From contig NZ_JACHJN010000012.1 in assembly GCF_014203665.1 (NCBI RefSeq), forward strand, positions 62,001-126,000: a stretch of DNA of 64,000 nucleotides, in the 5' to 3' direction. Positions 35,075 to 42,783 of this stretch are shown piece after piece. Made by a program: the position numbers and the translations under genes. The notes under the pieces were generated by a model, which did no database searches, was not told the origin of the DNA, and worked only from the letters and a program-made list of their open reading frames with translations. This DNA comes from Saccharothrix tamanrassetensis (GTDB lineage Bacteria > Actinomycetota > Actinomycetes > Mycobacteriales > Pseudonocardiaceae). Numbering within the stretch: the first letter of the stretch is position 1; each line of letters begins with the position of its first letter.

Positions 35075-37564
35075 ATGTCGCCATTCGGACCAGGGGCCGA
35101 GACGGCGGTGGGGGAGCACGGGTTCATCGAGGTGACGGGAGCGCGCACGCACAACCTCCGCGACGTGTCGGTGCGCATCCCGCGCGGCCGGCTGGTCGCG
35201 TTCACCGGGGTCAGCGGAAGCGGCAAGACGTCACTGGCGCTGGACACCATCCACGCGGAGGCCCAGCAGCGCTACCTGGAGGGGCTGTCGCCGTTCGTGC
35301 GGCAGTACATCTCCCAGCGGGACCGGCCCAAGGTCGACCGGATCACCGGGTTGGGCGCGACCCTCGCGGTCGACCAGCGGCGGGTGAACGGCAACCCGCG
35401 GTCCACCGTCGCCACCATCACCGGCATCGACGGCCACCTGGGGCTGCTGTACTCGCGGCTGCCCTCGCTCGCCGAGCCGGGGCTGGTGCTGTCCACCGCC
35501 CACTTCGACCAGCACAGCCCGGAGGGCGCGTGCCCGCGCTGCCACGGCGCGGGCGGCGAGTGGCGCGCGGCGGTCGACCTGATCATCACCGACCCGGCCA
35601 AGCCGCTGTTCGCGGGCGCGTCGCCGTGGTTCGCCAAGTGGCGCTCGACCGAGCACCACTTCGTGCCGGCGCTGGCCGAGAAGCGCGGCGTGGACCTGGA
35701 CGTGCCGTGGCGGGACCTGCCGGAGCAGTTCCGGCACGAGGTGCTCCACGGCACCGGGGACGAGGTCATCGACGCGAGCTTCACCGCCGAGAACAGGACG
35801 AAGACCGGCAGCTGGTCGTTCAGCGACAGCCAACCCATGATCGGCGCGCTGGCCGAGGTGGAGCGGGTGGTGGCCAACGCCGCCACGCCGAGCGCGAAAC
35901 AGCGGTACGCGCCCTACCTGCGCAAGTCGCCGTGCGAGCGGTGCGGCGGTACGGGTTTCGGTGACGCGGCCCGCACCGTGACGCTGGCCGGGGCCAGCTA
36001 CGAGCGCCTGGTCGACTGCGACGTGCGCGAGGTGCGCGAGTGGGTGTCGCGGGTCGACGCGGAGCTGACCGGCATGGCGCGCGAGGTGGGCGAGCCGCTG
36101 CTGGCGGCCCTGGTCGCGCGGCTGGACCTGTTGGACCGGCTGGGTGTCGCGCACGTGCAGCTCAGCCGCAGCGCGGCGTCGCTGTCCGGTGGCGAGGTGC
36201 AGCGCACACGGCTGGCGGCGCAGCTGAGCACCGAGTTGACCGGCATCACGTTCGTGCTCGACGAGCCGGGCACCGGCCTGCACCCGGCGGACAAGGCGCA
36301 CCTGCTGCGGATCGTCACCGGGCTGCGCGACGCGGGCAACACGGTGCTGCTGGTGGAGCACGACCCGGAGCTGATCGCCCACGCGGACTGGGTGGTCGAC
36401 ATCGGGCCCGGTGCGGGCACCGAGGGAGGTCGCCTGCTGGCCTCCGGACCGCCCGCCGGGATCGCCGCCACCGAGGGCTCGGTCACCGGCCGGTACCTGC
36501 GGGGCGGCGGGGCGCGGGTGCACCGCACGCCGCGCCCGGTCGACGCGGGCACCGAGTGGCTGGTGCTGCACGACGTGAAGGTGCACAACGTGGTCGCCGA
36601 CGCGGTCCGGTTCCCCCTCGGGAAACTGGTGTGCCTGACCGGGGTCAGCGGCAGCGGCAAGAGCAGCCTGCTGCGCGACGCGCTCGGCGGCGGCGTGCGG
36701 GCGGCGCTGGCCGGCGAGGCCTGCGAAGCGGTGCACCGGGTGGAGAACGTCGAGCGGGTGGACTGGGTGGCGGTGGTCGACCAGGACCCGATCGGCCGCA
36801 CACCCCGCTCCAACCCGGCGACCTACACCAAGGCCTTCGACCTCATCCGCAAGCTGTTCGCCGACACCGACCGGGCCCGTGAGCTGGGGTTCACCGCGTC
36901 GTCGTTCTCGTTCAACGCGTCCGGCGGGCGTTGCGAGGTGTGCACCGGGCACGGGCGGAAGCTGGTGAACATGCACTTCCTGCCGGACATCTGGGTCACC
37001 TGCGACGCGTGCGAGGGGCGTCGGTTCACCGCGGACGTGCTGACCGTGACCTACCGGGACATGACCGTCGACGACGTGCTGCGGCTGACCGTGTCCGAGG
37101 CCGTGCGGCGGTTCGACGCGCCGAAGCGGCTCGCGGCCACCCTGCAGGCCCTGGAACAGGTCGGGCTGGGCTACCTTCAGCTGGGGCAGAGCGCGACGGA
37201 CCTGTCCGGCGGCGAGGCGCAGCGGCTCAAACTGGCGTCGGCGATCCAGCGCGGCCAGGCCGGTCCCGGTCGTGGGCTGGTGGTGATGGACGAACCGGTG
37301 TCCGGGCTGCACCCGGCCGACATCCAGCGCGTGGTCGACGCGTTCGAGGTGCTGCTGGCGGCGGGGAACACCGTTGTCGTGGCCGAGCACGACCTGCACC
37401 TGGCCGCCGGGGCGGACTGGTTGGTGGACCTCGGTCCCGGTGCGGGCGCGCAGGGCGGGCGGGTGGTGGCCGAGGGCACTCCGGCGGACGTCGCCGACGG
37501 GGAGGGCGGGACGGCCGCCTACCTCCGCCGCGTGCGTTCCGGCGAACCGCTGCTGGGAGGGTGA
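35075..37564 (+). CDS. Class II UvrA-like excinuclease subunit (UvrA2/DrrC-type)
   Basis: Two ABC ATPase halves are present: Walker A GVSGSGKTSLALDT and GVSGSGKSSLLRDA, signatures LSGGEVQR and LSGGEAQR, and Walker B FVLDEPGTG and VVMDEPVSG. Three zinc modules are visible (CPRCHGAGG, CERCGGTGF, CEVCTGHGRKLVN with CDACEGRRF). At 829 residues it is about 120 shorter than UvrA and lacks the UvrB-interaction insert, the feature of UvrA2. UvrA2 proteins help tolerate DNA-binding antibiotics such as daunorubicin (DrrC). No UvrB/UvrC gene is nearby. Its role here, self-resistance or general repair, is open. Confidence 0.93.
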   Translation: MSPFGPGAETAVGEHGFIEVTGARTHNLRDVSVRIPRGRLVAFTGVSGSGKTSLALDTIHAEAQQRYLEGLSPFVRQYISQRDRPKVDRITGLGATLAVDQRRVNGNPRSTVATITGIDGHLGLLYSRLPSLAEPGLVLSTAHFDQHSPEGACPRCHGAGGEWRAAVDLIITDPAKPLFAGASPWFAKWRSTEHHFVPALAEKRGVDLDVPWRDLPEQFRHEVLHGTGDEVIDASFTAENRTKTGSWSFSDSQPMIGALAEVERVVANAATPSAKQRYAPYLRKSPCERCGGTGFGDAARTVTLAGASYERLVDCDVREVREWVSRVDAELTGMAREVGEPLLAALVARLDLLDRLGVAHVQLSRSAASLSGGEVQRTRLAAQLSTELTGITFVLDEPGTGLHPADKAHLLRIVTGLRDAGNTVLLVEHDPELIAHADWVVDIGPGAGTEGGRLLASGPPAGIAATEGSVTGRYLRGGGARVHRTPRPVDAGTEWLVLHDVKVHNVVADAVRFPLGKLVCLTGVSGSGKSSLLRDALGGGVRAALAGEACEAVHRVENVERVDWVAVVDQDPIGRTPRSNPATYTKAFDLIRKLFADTDRARELGFTASSFSFNASGGRCEVCTGHGRKLVNMHFLPDIWVTCDACEGRRFTADVLTVTYRDMTVDDVLRLTVSEAVRRFDAPKRLAATLQALEQVGLGYLQLGQSATDLSGGEAQRLKLASAIQRGQAGPGRGLVVMDEPVSGLHPADIQRVVDAFEVLLAAGNTVVVAEHDLHLAAGADWLVDLGPGAGAQGGRVVAEGTPADVADGEGGTAAYLRRVRSGEPLLGG

Positions 37565-37570
37565 CGCTCC

Positions 37571-37605
37571 CGGTCGCGCGGTGGACCGATCCCACTGCGC
37601 GACCG
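37571..37605 (+). terminator. Hairpin after uvrA2
   Basis: CGGTCGCGC (37571-37579) pairs with GCGCGACCG (37597-37605), and inner GTGG/CCAC pairs extend the stem past one mismatch. It begins 7 nt after the stop. Confidence 0.7.
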
Positions 37606-37895
37606 GTGCGGCGGTCCTTCAGTACGGGTGCACGGGTCGGTCGTGCGGAGTGGGCCGGCATGGGACCGGAACTCCGGACGACCGACGCTCCCGCACCGAC
37701 TGGATGATCTCCCCCACGGCAACGGCGGCCACCCGGACTGGAGCCGTCGGGCCTCAAGAGGGACACGGACAGTGCGCAGCGGTCGACGAAGGTGCTGCCT
37801 GCCCCGCGTCTGACTGCGGGCCTTGAAACCCCGGCTGCTCTTCCGCGTATCTGGCTACTACCGCGCGCACCTCTCGCGAGTCGAGGTGATTACCC
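37606..37895. other. Left flank of the low-GC island
   Basis: No gene, tRNA or integrase is recognisable in this 290-nt stretch. GC content starts to fall near 37850. GAGGTGA about 6 nt before ATG 37896 is a credible ribosome binding site. Confidence 0.4.
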
Positions 37896-39083
37896 ATGCT
37901 GATCTCACCATCAAAGGGCAGAAGTGCTCTGTCTCTCGGAAGCGCAGGCTCTTGGGTCGATGGTGCGCAGCCTAGGACGCCTGCGAGTGGAAGCCGACCA
38001 GCTATTCCGAGTAAGGCTCATAAGTGTGCTTCATCACATGAATTAGCTGCACTCCGCGCTCGATCTTCGTTGTATGATCCGATCGTGTGGACATCGACAT
38101 GGGCGCCGCACCATTACGAGCCGCTTGCGCACCAGTTTTCTGTGCGCGATGCAAAGGTTGTGATGGATACGATCGCGCCCGTTGTCGCAGAGGAAGCTTG
38201 CCGTAAGCGAAACATGATCGCGCACGGCTCCGCCATGGGCCGATCATTCAGGGATGATGCCCGTGCGGAAACGGGTGCGGATAACGGTCACTGGGTAAAC
38301 CCACTGGTCGAGTCGTTGGCCGGTCGTTTGCGCGGCACAGTTTTTGGCGAGATGTGCTCGCGGATTATCGAGCAGGTCGGACATCTCGACCACTCTGTGG
38401 CAGAATATGCGAAGTATACCAACTGCTCTCCCTTGCAACTCAAATCCCTCGACGGATACAGGTTCATGCTGGTCGGCGAAGTCATGGACTTCGCTCGGCA
38501 GGTGTGGAAGACTGCCGGACGGATTGAGGAGTTCGAGAAGCGGCAAGAAGAGCTGTGCGGGAATCGTGCGCGCGCCAAGCGTCTCAGGAAAAAGACCCGG
38601 ATTCCACTATGGGCCGTAGGTTACTTGAGCGGGATAACGGCTGGTGACCTGCGATCTTTAACACCCGAGGATCTACTGCATCGGGCTGGACCGGGTGTAG
38701 TGAGTAGACTCCGTGAACTTGTCCTCCATGGCAACCTAAATCCTATGGGTACTTTCGATGGCCCGGAGAAGCTTTATGGCGGCGATCACTCACGGTACCT
38801 CGATGAGGCTAAAACTGCGCTTCTGCTCATGCGAGCCCTGGTGGCTCTACGGGTGGAGGCAGCTGCTTGGGAAGACTTTTTTAGAGACTTAGTCGCTCGG
38901 CTGGAGGCGGTTAAAGCAGCGCGCGTGTCGCGCGTTGCCCATCCTCTAGTGCCTCCACGGCCATGTCGTCCACCAGGCGAATTAATCCTGGCTGAACCAC
39001 GTGTTCCACGAGCGCCTGGACATGCGGTCCCCTCAGTCCAATCCGAATGGACCGCAACCACTCCGCCGAAGTGGATTACCTAA
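37896..39083 (+). CDS. Protein of unknown function with HEPN-type RNMIAH motif
   Basis: The 395-residue product has no obvious named domain, but residues 103-111 read RKRNMIAHG. Arg105, Asn106 and His110 match the R-(polar)-x3-H active-site motif of HEPN ribonuclease domains, set in a helical context (VVAEEACRKRN; later HLDHSVAEYAKYTNC). The rest is largely helical and charged, with a Pro-rich C-terminus. The sequence is visibly lower in GC and uses A/T-ending codons unlike all neighbours, suggesting horizontal transfer. HEPN proteins often act in toxin-antitoxin or phage-defence systems, so a defence role is an inference. The N-terminal 60 residues read poorly, so the true start may be internal (for example GTG near 38083). 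The next ORF shares the island. Confidence 0.6.
   Translation: MLISPSKGRSALSLGSAGSWVDGAQPRTPASGSRPAIPSKAHKCASSHELAALRARSSLYDPIVWTSTWAPHHYEPLAHQFSVRDAKVVMDTIAPVVAEEACRKRNMIAHGSAMGRSFRDDARAETGADNGHWVNPLVESLAGRLRGTVFGEMCSRIIEQVGHLDHSVAEYAKYTNCSPLQLKSLDGYRFMLVGEVMDFARQVWKTAGRIEEFEKRQEELCGNRARAKRLRKKTRIPLWAVGYLSGITAGDLRSLTPEDLLHRAGPGVVSRLRELVLHGNLNPMGTFDGPEKLYGGDHSRYLDEAKTALLLMRALVALRVEAAAWEDFFRDLVARLEAVKAARVSRVAHPLVPPRPCRPPGELILAEPRVPRAPGHAVPSVQSEWTATTPPKWIT
37924..38046 (+). CDS. Possible short ORF or frameshifted N-terminus in another frame
   Basis: A GTG-started 40-residue reading (LSEAQALGSMVRSLGRLRVEAD-like, ending LLHHM-type) overlaps the start of the HEPN-motif gene in a different frame. 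Its composition, an amphipathic helix with Leu/Arg/Glu, looks more protein-like than the overlapped residues of the main frame. It may be a small upstream gene, or the real N-terminus joined by a frameshift or sequencing error around 38040-38080. Confidence 0.3.
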   Translation: MLCLSEAQALGSMVRSLGRLRVEADQLFRVRLISVLHHMN

Positions 39084-39106
39084 CCTCTCTCTTCGGGTGA
39101 GAGTAG

Positions 39107-39129
39107 CGGTCCAAGTAATCTAGGGACCG
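39107..39129 (+). promoter_or_regulatory. Inverted repeat covering the ribosome binding region
   Basis: CGGTCC (39107-39112) and GGACCG (39124-39129) can form a 6-bp stem. The right arm and adjacent GGGA are the only possible Shine-Dalgarno bases for ATG 39133, so folding would hide the start. A second small hairpin (CTCTC/GAGAG, about 39085-39103) precedes it. Confidence 0.35.
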
Positions 39130-39132
39130 TGT

Positions 39133-39348
39133 ATGAACCTGGTTGAAGTGTTCGCCGGAATTGCCGCTCTTGGCGCTGTCGTTTCTGCATACGCTGATGT
39201 AGCTGCCCAGCGGCGGAAGAACAAGGAGTCCGAACCCGACGACAGTCGGGATTCCTCCGGAGACAAGCGGCAGGCCGATAAGAAGGAGTCTCTCGAAGAG
39301 TCTCCTGAGCCCGGTGAGGAGTCAGCCTCGGAGGTGGCCGACAGCTAA
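39133..39348 (+). CDS. Small single-pass membrane protein with charged tail (71 aa)
   Basis: The N-terminal 20 residues (MNLVEVFAGIAALGAVVSAY) form one hydrophobic helix. The remaining 45 residues are extremely charged and disordered, rich in Lys, Glu, Asp and Ser (RRKNKESEPDDSRDSSGDK, EESPEPGEES). No homologous family is recognised. It lies 49 nt after the HEPN-motif gene, has the same low-GC composition and is closed by a strong terminator, so the two are probably one transcriptional unit. The design, helix plus acidic tail, is shared with small membrane effectors and antitoxin-like proteins, but function is unknown. Confidence 0.6.
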   Translation: MNLVEVFAGIAALGAVVSAYADVAAQRRKNKESEPDDSRDSSGDKRQADKKESLEESPEPGEESASEVADS

Positions 39349-39353
39349 TCAGG

Positions 39354-39392
39354 AATCTGGGATGCCCGCTGATCCGGCGGGCATCCCAGATT
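39354..39392 (+). terminator. Terminator closing the low-GC island
   Basis: A 16-bp stem (39354-39369 with 39377-39392) and 7-nt loop starts 5 nt after the stop of the small membrane protein and ends in TTT. Confidence 0.9.
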
Positions 39393-39863
39393 TGCGTCAC
39401 GTTGGACATGGACGACACCGCGTTCGCGCTGCGCGGCTACGCCCGCGGGGCCGACCTCAGGTTGAGCCGTGTCACCCACGAGGTCACCGCCACCGACCAT
39501 CCGAGACCGGGGAAGGGCCGGTCGTCACATCGGGTGATCTTCGGACGGGCAGCAGCGGGTTGTCGGGCGGGACGGTCGTGCCTGGGCCCGTGTAACGCGT
39601 TCTGGTGACGCAAGCCACAGGAGCAGGCCAGCGGCACTGGTGGAGGCGGCGGGGTCGCCTTCAGCGCGTCGGCCGAGGTGCGGAATCACACACCCGCGTC
39701 CGGGGAGCAAAACATGGGGTTCGTGTCATCCGGGATGGACGATCGTGCCAGCATTCCGAGTCATGGCCTCCTACGTCCTTGAGCTCCCCGCCGTCGCCGC
39801 CCCCATCTCGCAGGGGCGACGCACGCGAGGACCGATCATCGGATCCAAGAGGCGGATCTGGTC
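39393..39863. other. Intergenic region upstream of the mannosyltransferase operon
   Basis: In this 471-nt stretch a 68-codon open frame (39402-39608) is present but has no supporting start signal or recognised protein pattern, so it is left unannotated. GC content returns to the genome norm. The promoter of the mannosyltransferase operon must lie in the right part. Confidence 0.4.
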
Positions 39864-41546
39864 GTGACCGCTGGAGTTGCCGCGGGTGGCGAAGGGACGA
39901 CTGTCCTCGTGGACCGTCCGAACGTGTGGAAGACGGTGGTCCGGCAGGTTCCGCTGCGAGTGGTGAGACCGGGCGTGATCGGCGCGCTGTTGATCACCAT
40001 CGGCGGTGTCGGCGCCGGCGCGGTCGTCCACCGGGATCCGTTCCTGAACGGCACCTTCCTGAACGTGATGCGCTACGGCCACGGCCGTGACCTCGCGACC
40101 GCGGTCCTGTTCGCCGGGCTGGCGCTCATGGTCGTGTCGTGGATCCGGCTCGGCCGGATGGTGCGCTCCGGCGAGATCGGCGGTCGCGGGGTGGCGCTGG
40201 CCGCCGCCGCCTGGACCGCGCCGCTGATCATCGCGCCGCCGCTGTACAGCCGGGACGTCTACAGCTACCTGGCCCAGGGCGCGGTCGCGTTGCGCGGGTT
40301 CGACCCCTACACGACCGGCGCGTCCGCGCTGACCCTCCCGCTGGGCGGGAACGTGGCGTCGCTGTGGCAGGACACACCGTCGCCGTACGGGCCGCTGTTC
40401 CTCCTGCTGGCCAAGTCGGTGGTCGCCGTGATCGGCGACAACGTGATCATCGGCGTGGTCCTCATGCGGTTGGCCGTGCTCTGCGGGCTCCTGCTGCTCG
40501 CCTGGGCGACGCCGGGACTGGCGCGGCACCTCGGCGGGCGCGCCTCGGTGGCGCTGTGGCTGACCGTGGCCAACCCGCTGGTGATCGCGGTGGGCATCGG
40601 CGGCGCGCACAACGACATCCTGATGGTCGGCCTGATGGCGGTCGGCGTGCTGATGGTGCTGGACGGCAAGCACGTGCGCGGGTTCGCGGTGATCGCCCTG
40701 GCGACCGCCGTCAAGGCCACGGCGGTGCTGGTGATCCCCTTCCTGGTGTGGGTGTGGGTGGCGCGGCTGGACGGTCCCGCCAGGCACCGCTTCGTCAAGG
40801 CGTGCGCGGTGGGCGGTGCCGCCTTCGTGGGCGTGTTCGGCCTGTCCACGCTGGTGGCCGGCGTCGACCTGGGGTGGATCGACGTGCTGCGGTCCCAGAC
40901 GCCGCTGCTGACCTGGATGTCGCTGCCCTGCGCGGTCGCCGAACTCGCGTTCTACTCGATCGGGCGCCACTACGGCGGCGCCACCCACGAGGACTTCCTC
41001 GAGTTCTTCCGGCCGGCCGGGGTCTACGTCCTGGTCGCCGTGCTCGTCCACCAGTGGTGGAAGGCCAGGGCGGGCGGCGTGGAGGCGGTCCGGCGCGCCG
41101 CGATCGCCCTGCTGGCCGCCACCGTGCTCGCCCCGTCGGTGCTGCCGTGGTACTTCACCTGGGCGCTGGCGATCGCCGCCGCGTTCGCGTGGAAGGACCG
41201 GTGGCTCGCCGTCGCGGCCGGTGTCTCGGTGTGGATGGTGCTGGTGACCCTGCCGGACGGCACGATCGTCGCGCGGTGGCACTACGGGTCGATGAACCCG
41301 GTGCTGTGGTGGTCCTACCTGGCCGTCACGGTGGCGATCGGCGTGTGGGTGGGCATGTCGCTGCTCCAGCGCGAGCCCGAGCGGGCGGTGGTGCTGCCGG
41401 TGCTGAACCCGGCCGCCGAGCCGGTGCTGTCGGAGGTGGCCGAGGGTGCCGTCAAGGGTCCTGTCGAGGAGCCGGAGGCGGCCGGGCAGCTCCAGGACGA
41501 AGTCTCGCGCCCGGAGCCGGGGGTCAAGGGGGACAGCGGTGGCTGA
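39864..41546 (+). CDS. MptB-like polyprenol-phosphomannose alpha-1,6-mannosyltransferase
   Basis: This multi-spanning GT-C glycosyltransferase of 560 residues has about 12 membrane helices. The family loop PPLYSRDVYSYLAQGAVALRGFDPY carries the conserved acidic/aromatic motif of MptA/MptB, and PYGPLFLLL and ANPLVIAVGIGGAHNDILM follow. MptB enzymes extend the alpha-1,6-mannan core of lipomannan using polyprenyl-phosphate-mannose in the plasma membrane. A charged C-terminal tail of about 60 residues (EPERAVVLPV, PVEEPEAAGQ) is cytosolic. The stop overlaps the next GT gene by 8 nt. GTG 39864 is the assumed start. Confidence 0.88.
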   Translation: MTAGVAAGGEGTTVLVDRPNVWKTVVRQVPLRVVRPGVIGALLITIGGVGAGAVVHRDPFLNGTFLNVMRYGHGRDLATAVLFAGLALMVVSWIRLGRMVRSGEIGGRGVALAAAAWTAPLIIAPPLYSRDVYSYLAQGAVALRGFDPYTTGASALTLPLGGNVASLWQDTPSPYGPLFLLLAKSVVAVIGDNVIIGVVLMRLAVLCGLLLLAWATPGLARHLGGRASVALWLTVANPLVIAVGIGGAHNDILMVGLMAVGVLMVLDGKHVRGFAVIALATAVKATAVLVIPFLVWVWVARLDGPARHRFVKACAVGGAAFVGVFGLSTLVAGVDLGWIDVLRSQTPLLTWMSLPCAVAELAFYSIGRHYGGATHEDFLEFFRPAGVYVLVAVLVHQWWKARAGGVEAVRRAAIALLAATVLAPSVLPWYFTWALAIAAAFAWKDRWLAVAAGVSVWMVLVTLPDGTIVARWHYGSMNPVLWWSYLAVTVAIGVWVGMSLLQREPERAVVLPVLNPAAEPVLSEVAEGAVKGPVEEPEAAGQLQDEVSRPEPGVKGDSGG

Positions 41547-42783
41547 GCGCAGGCTGCTCCGGTTCGCGCCGTTGGTGCTGCTGCTGTCACTGGGCCGGTA
41601 CGCCTGGGTGCTGGGCAGCCCGGACGGCTGGGGCATGATCGACCTCAAGGTCTACTGGAGCCTGGCGCCGAACCTGCTCGGCGACCGGCTGTACTCGGTC
41701 GACATGCCGTTCACCGCGGACTTCCCGCTGCCGTTCACCTACCCGCCGTTCGCGGCGCTGGTGTTCATCCCGCTGTCGTGGCTGCCGTGGTTGGCCGCCC
41801 GCGTCCTGTGGCAGATGCTGTCCCTGGTGTGCCTGGGGTGGCTGGTCCGGACGGCGTTGGGGCTGGTGGCCGCCAGGTCGGGGCAGCCGTGGGACGCCAC
41901 CTGGTCACGCCGGGTGATGCTGTGGACGGCGCTGGCCCTGTGGTGCGAGCCGGTCCGCAAGACCCTCGACTTCGGGCAGATCAACCTGGTGCTGATCGCC
42001 GGCGTGTTCGCCGCGATGGTCGCCTCCCGCCAAGCGTTGGCAGGGCTCGGCGTCGGTGTCGCCGCGGGCCTGAAGCTGACCCCCGCGATCTCGTCGCTGT
42101 ACTTCCTCGTCACCCGCAGGTTCGCCGCGGCGGCCTGGTCGGCGGCGGGATTCGCGCTCACCGCGGCCGTGGGCTTCCTCGCCTCGCCCGCCGACTCGTG
42201 GCGCTACTGGTTCGAACTGCTCGGGGCGGCCGACCGGGTCGGGCCGGTGGGGTCCGTGATCAACCAGTCGCTGCGGGGCGCGTTGTCGCGCAGCCTGGGC
42301 TACGACGTCGGCACGTCCTGGCCGTGGCTGCTCGCGGTGGCGGTGTCCGCCGTGCTGGCGGGGTTCGCGCTGCGTGCCGCGGTGCGGGCGGGTGACACGC
42401 TGGCGACCGTGGTGGCCGTGCAGCTGTTCGGCCTGCTGTTCTCGCCCATCTCCTGGAGCCACCACTGGGTGTGGGTGGTGCCCCTGGTGCTGTGGATCGG
42501 CTACGGGGCGGCTCGCCGCGGCCCGCTCGCCTGGTCCCTCGCCGCGGCCTGGTTGGTCGTCACCGGCTCGGACCTGATCACGTTCCTGATCGAACAGCAG
42601 CCGAGCATCTGGGAGATCCCCCGGCCGTGGCCGCTGGCCGCGCTCGGGTGGTGCTACCCGCTGCTCGGGCTGATCACGCTCGCGGTGCTGCCGAGACTGC
42701 TCCGCACCGACACCGGTGCGCAGGAGCAGGACGAACGGCCGCCGCTCACCGAGACGTCGAAAGTCGGGCGCAGTGTCGGCTGA
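41539..42783 (+). CDS. GT87-family mannosyltransferase (PimE-like), paralogue 1
   Basis: This 414-residue membrane GT-C enzyme has the GT87 signature: DLKVYWSLAP with the catalytic Asp near the first loop, DFPLPFTYPPFAALVFIPL, and FGQINLVL. PimE-type enzymes add alpha-1,2-mannose to PIM/lipomannan from polyprenyl-phosphomannose. GTG 41539 has AGGGGGA upstream and overlaps the preceding stop by 8 nt. It is about half identical by eye to the next gene, indicating a tandem duplication. Together with MptB it forms a cell-envelope mannolipid operon. Confidence 0.88.
   Translation: MAERRLLRFAPLVLLLSLGRYAWVLGSPDGWGMIDLKVYWSLAPNLLGDRLYSVDMPFTADFPLPFTYPPFAALVFIPLSWLPWLAARVLWQMLSLVCLGWLVRTALGLVAARSGQPWDATWSRRVMLWTALALWCEPVRKTLDFGQINLVLIAGVFAAMVASRQALAGLGVGVAAGLKLTPAISSLYFLVTRRFAAAAWSAAGFALTAAVGFLASPADSWRYWFELLGAADRVGPVGSVINQSLRGALSRSLGYDVGTSWPWLLAVAVSAVLAGFALRAAVRAGDTLATVVAVQLFGLLFSPISWSHHWVWVVPLVLWIGYGAARRGPLAWSLAAAWLVVTGSDLITFLIEQQPSIWEIPRPWPLAALGWCYPLLGLITLAVLPRLLRTDTGAQEQDERPPLTETSKVGRSVG

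Noticed and set aside
39402..39608. 68-residue open frame next to the island terminator
   Set aside because: No start signal, no recognisable protein pattern and typical high-GC random composition.
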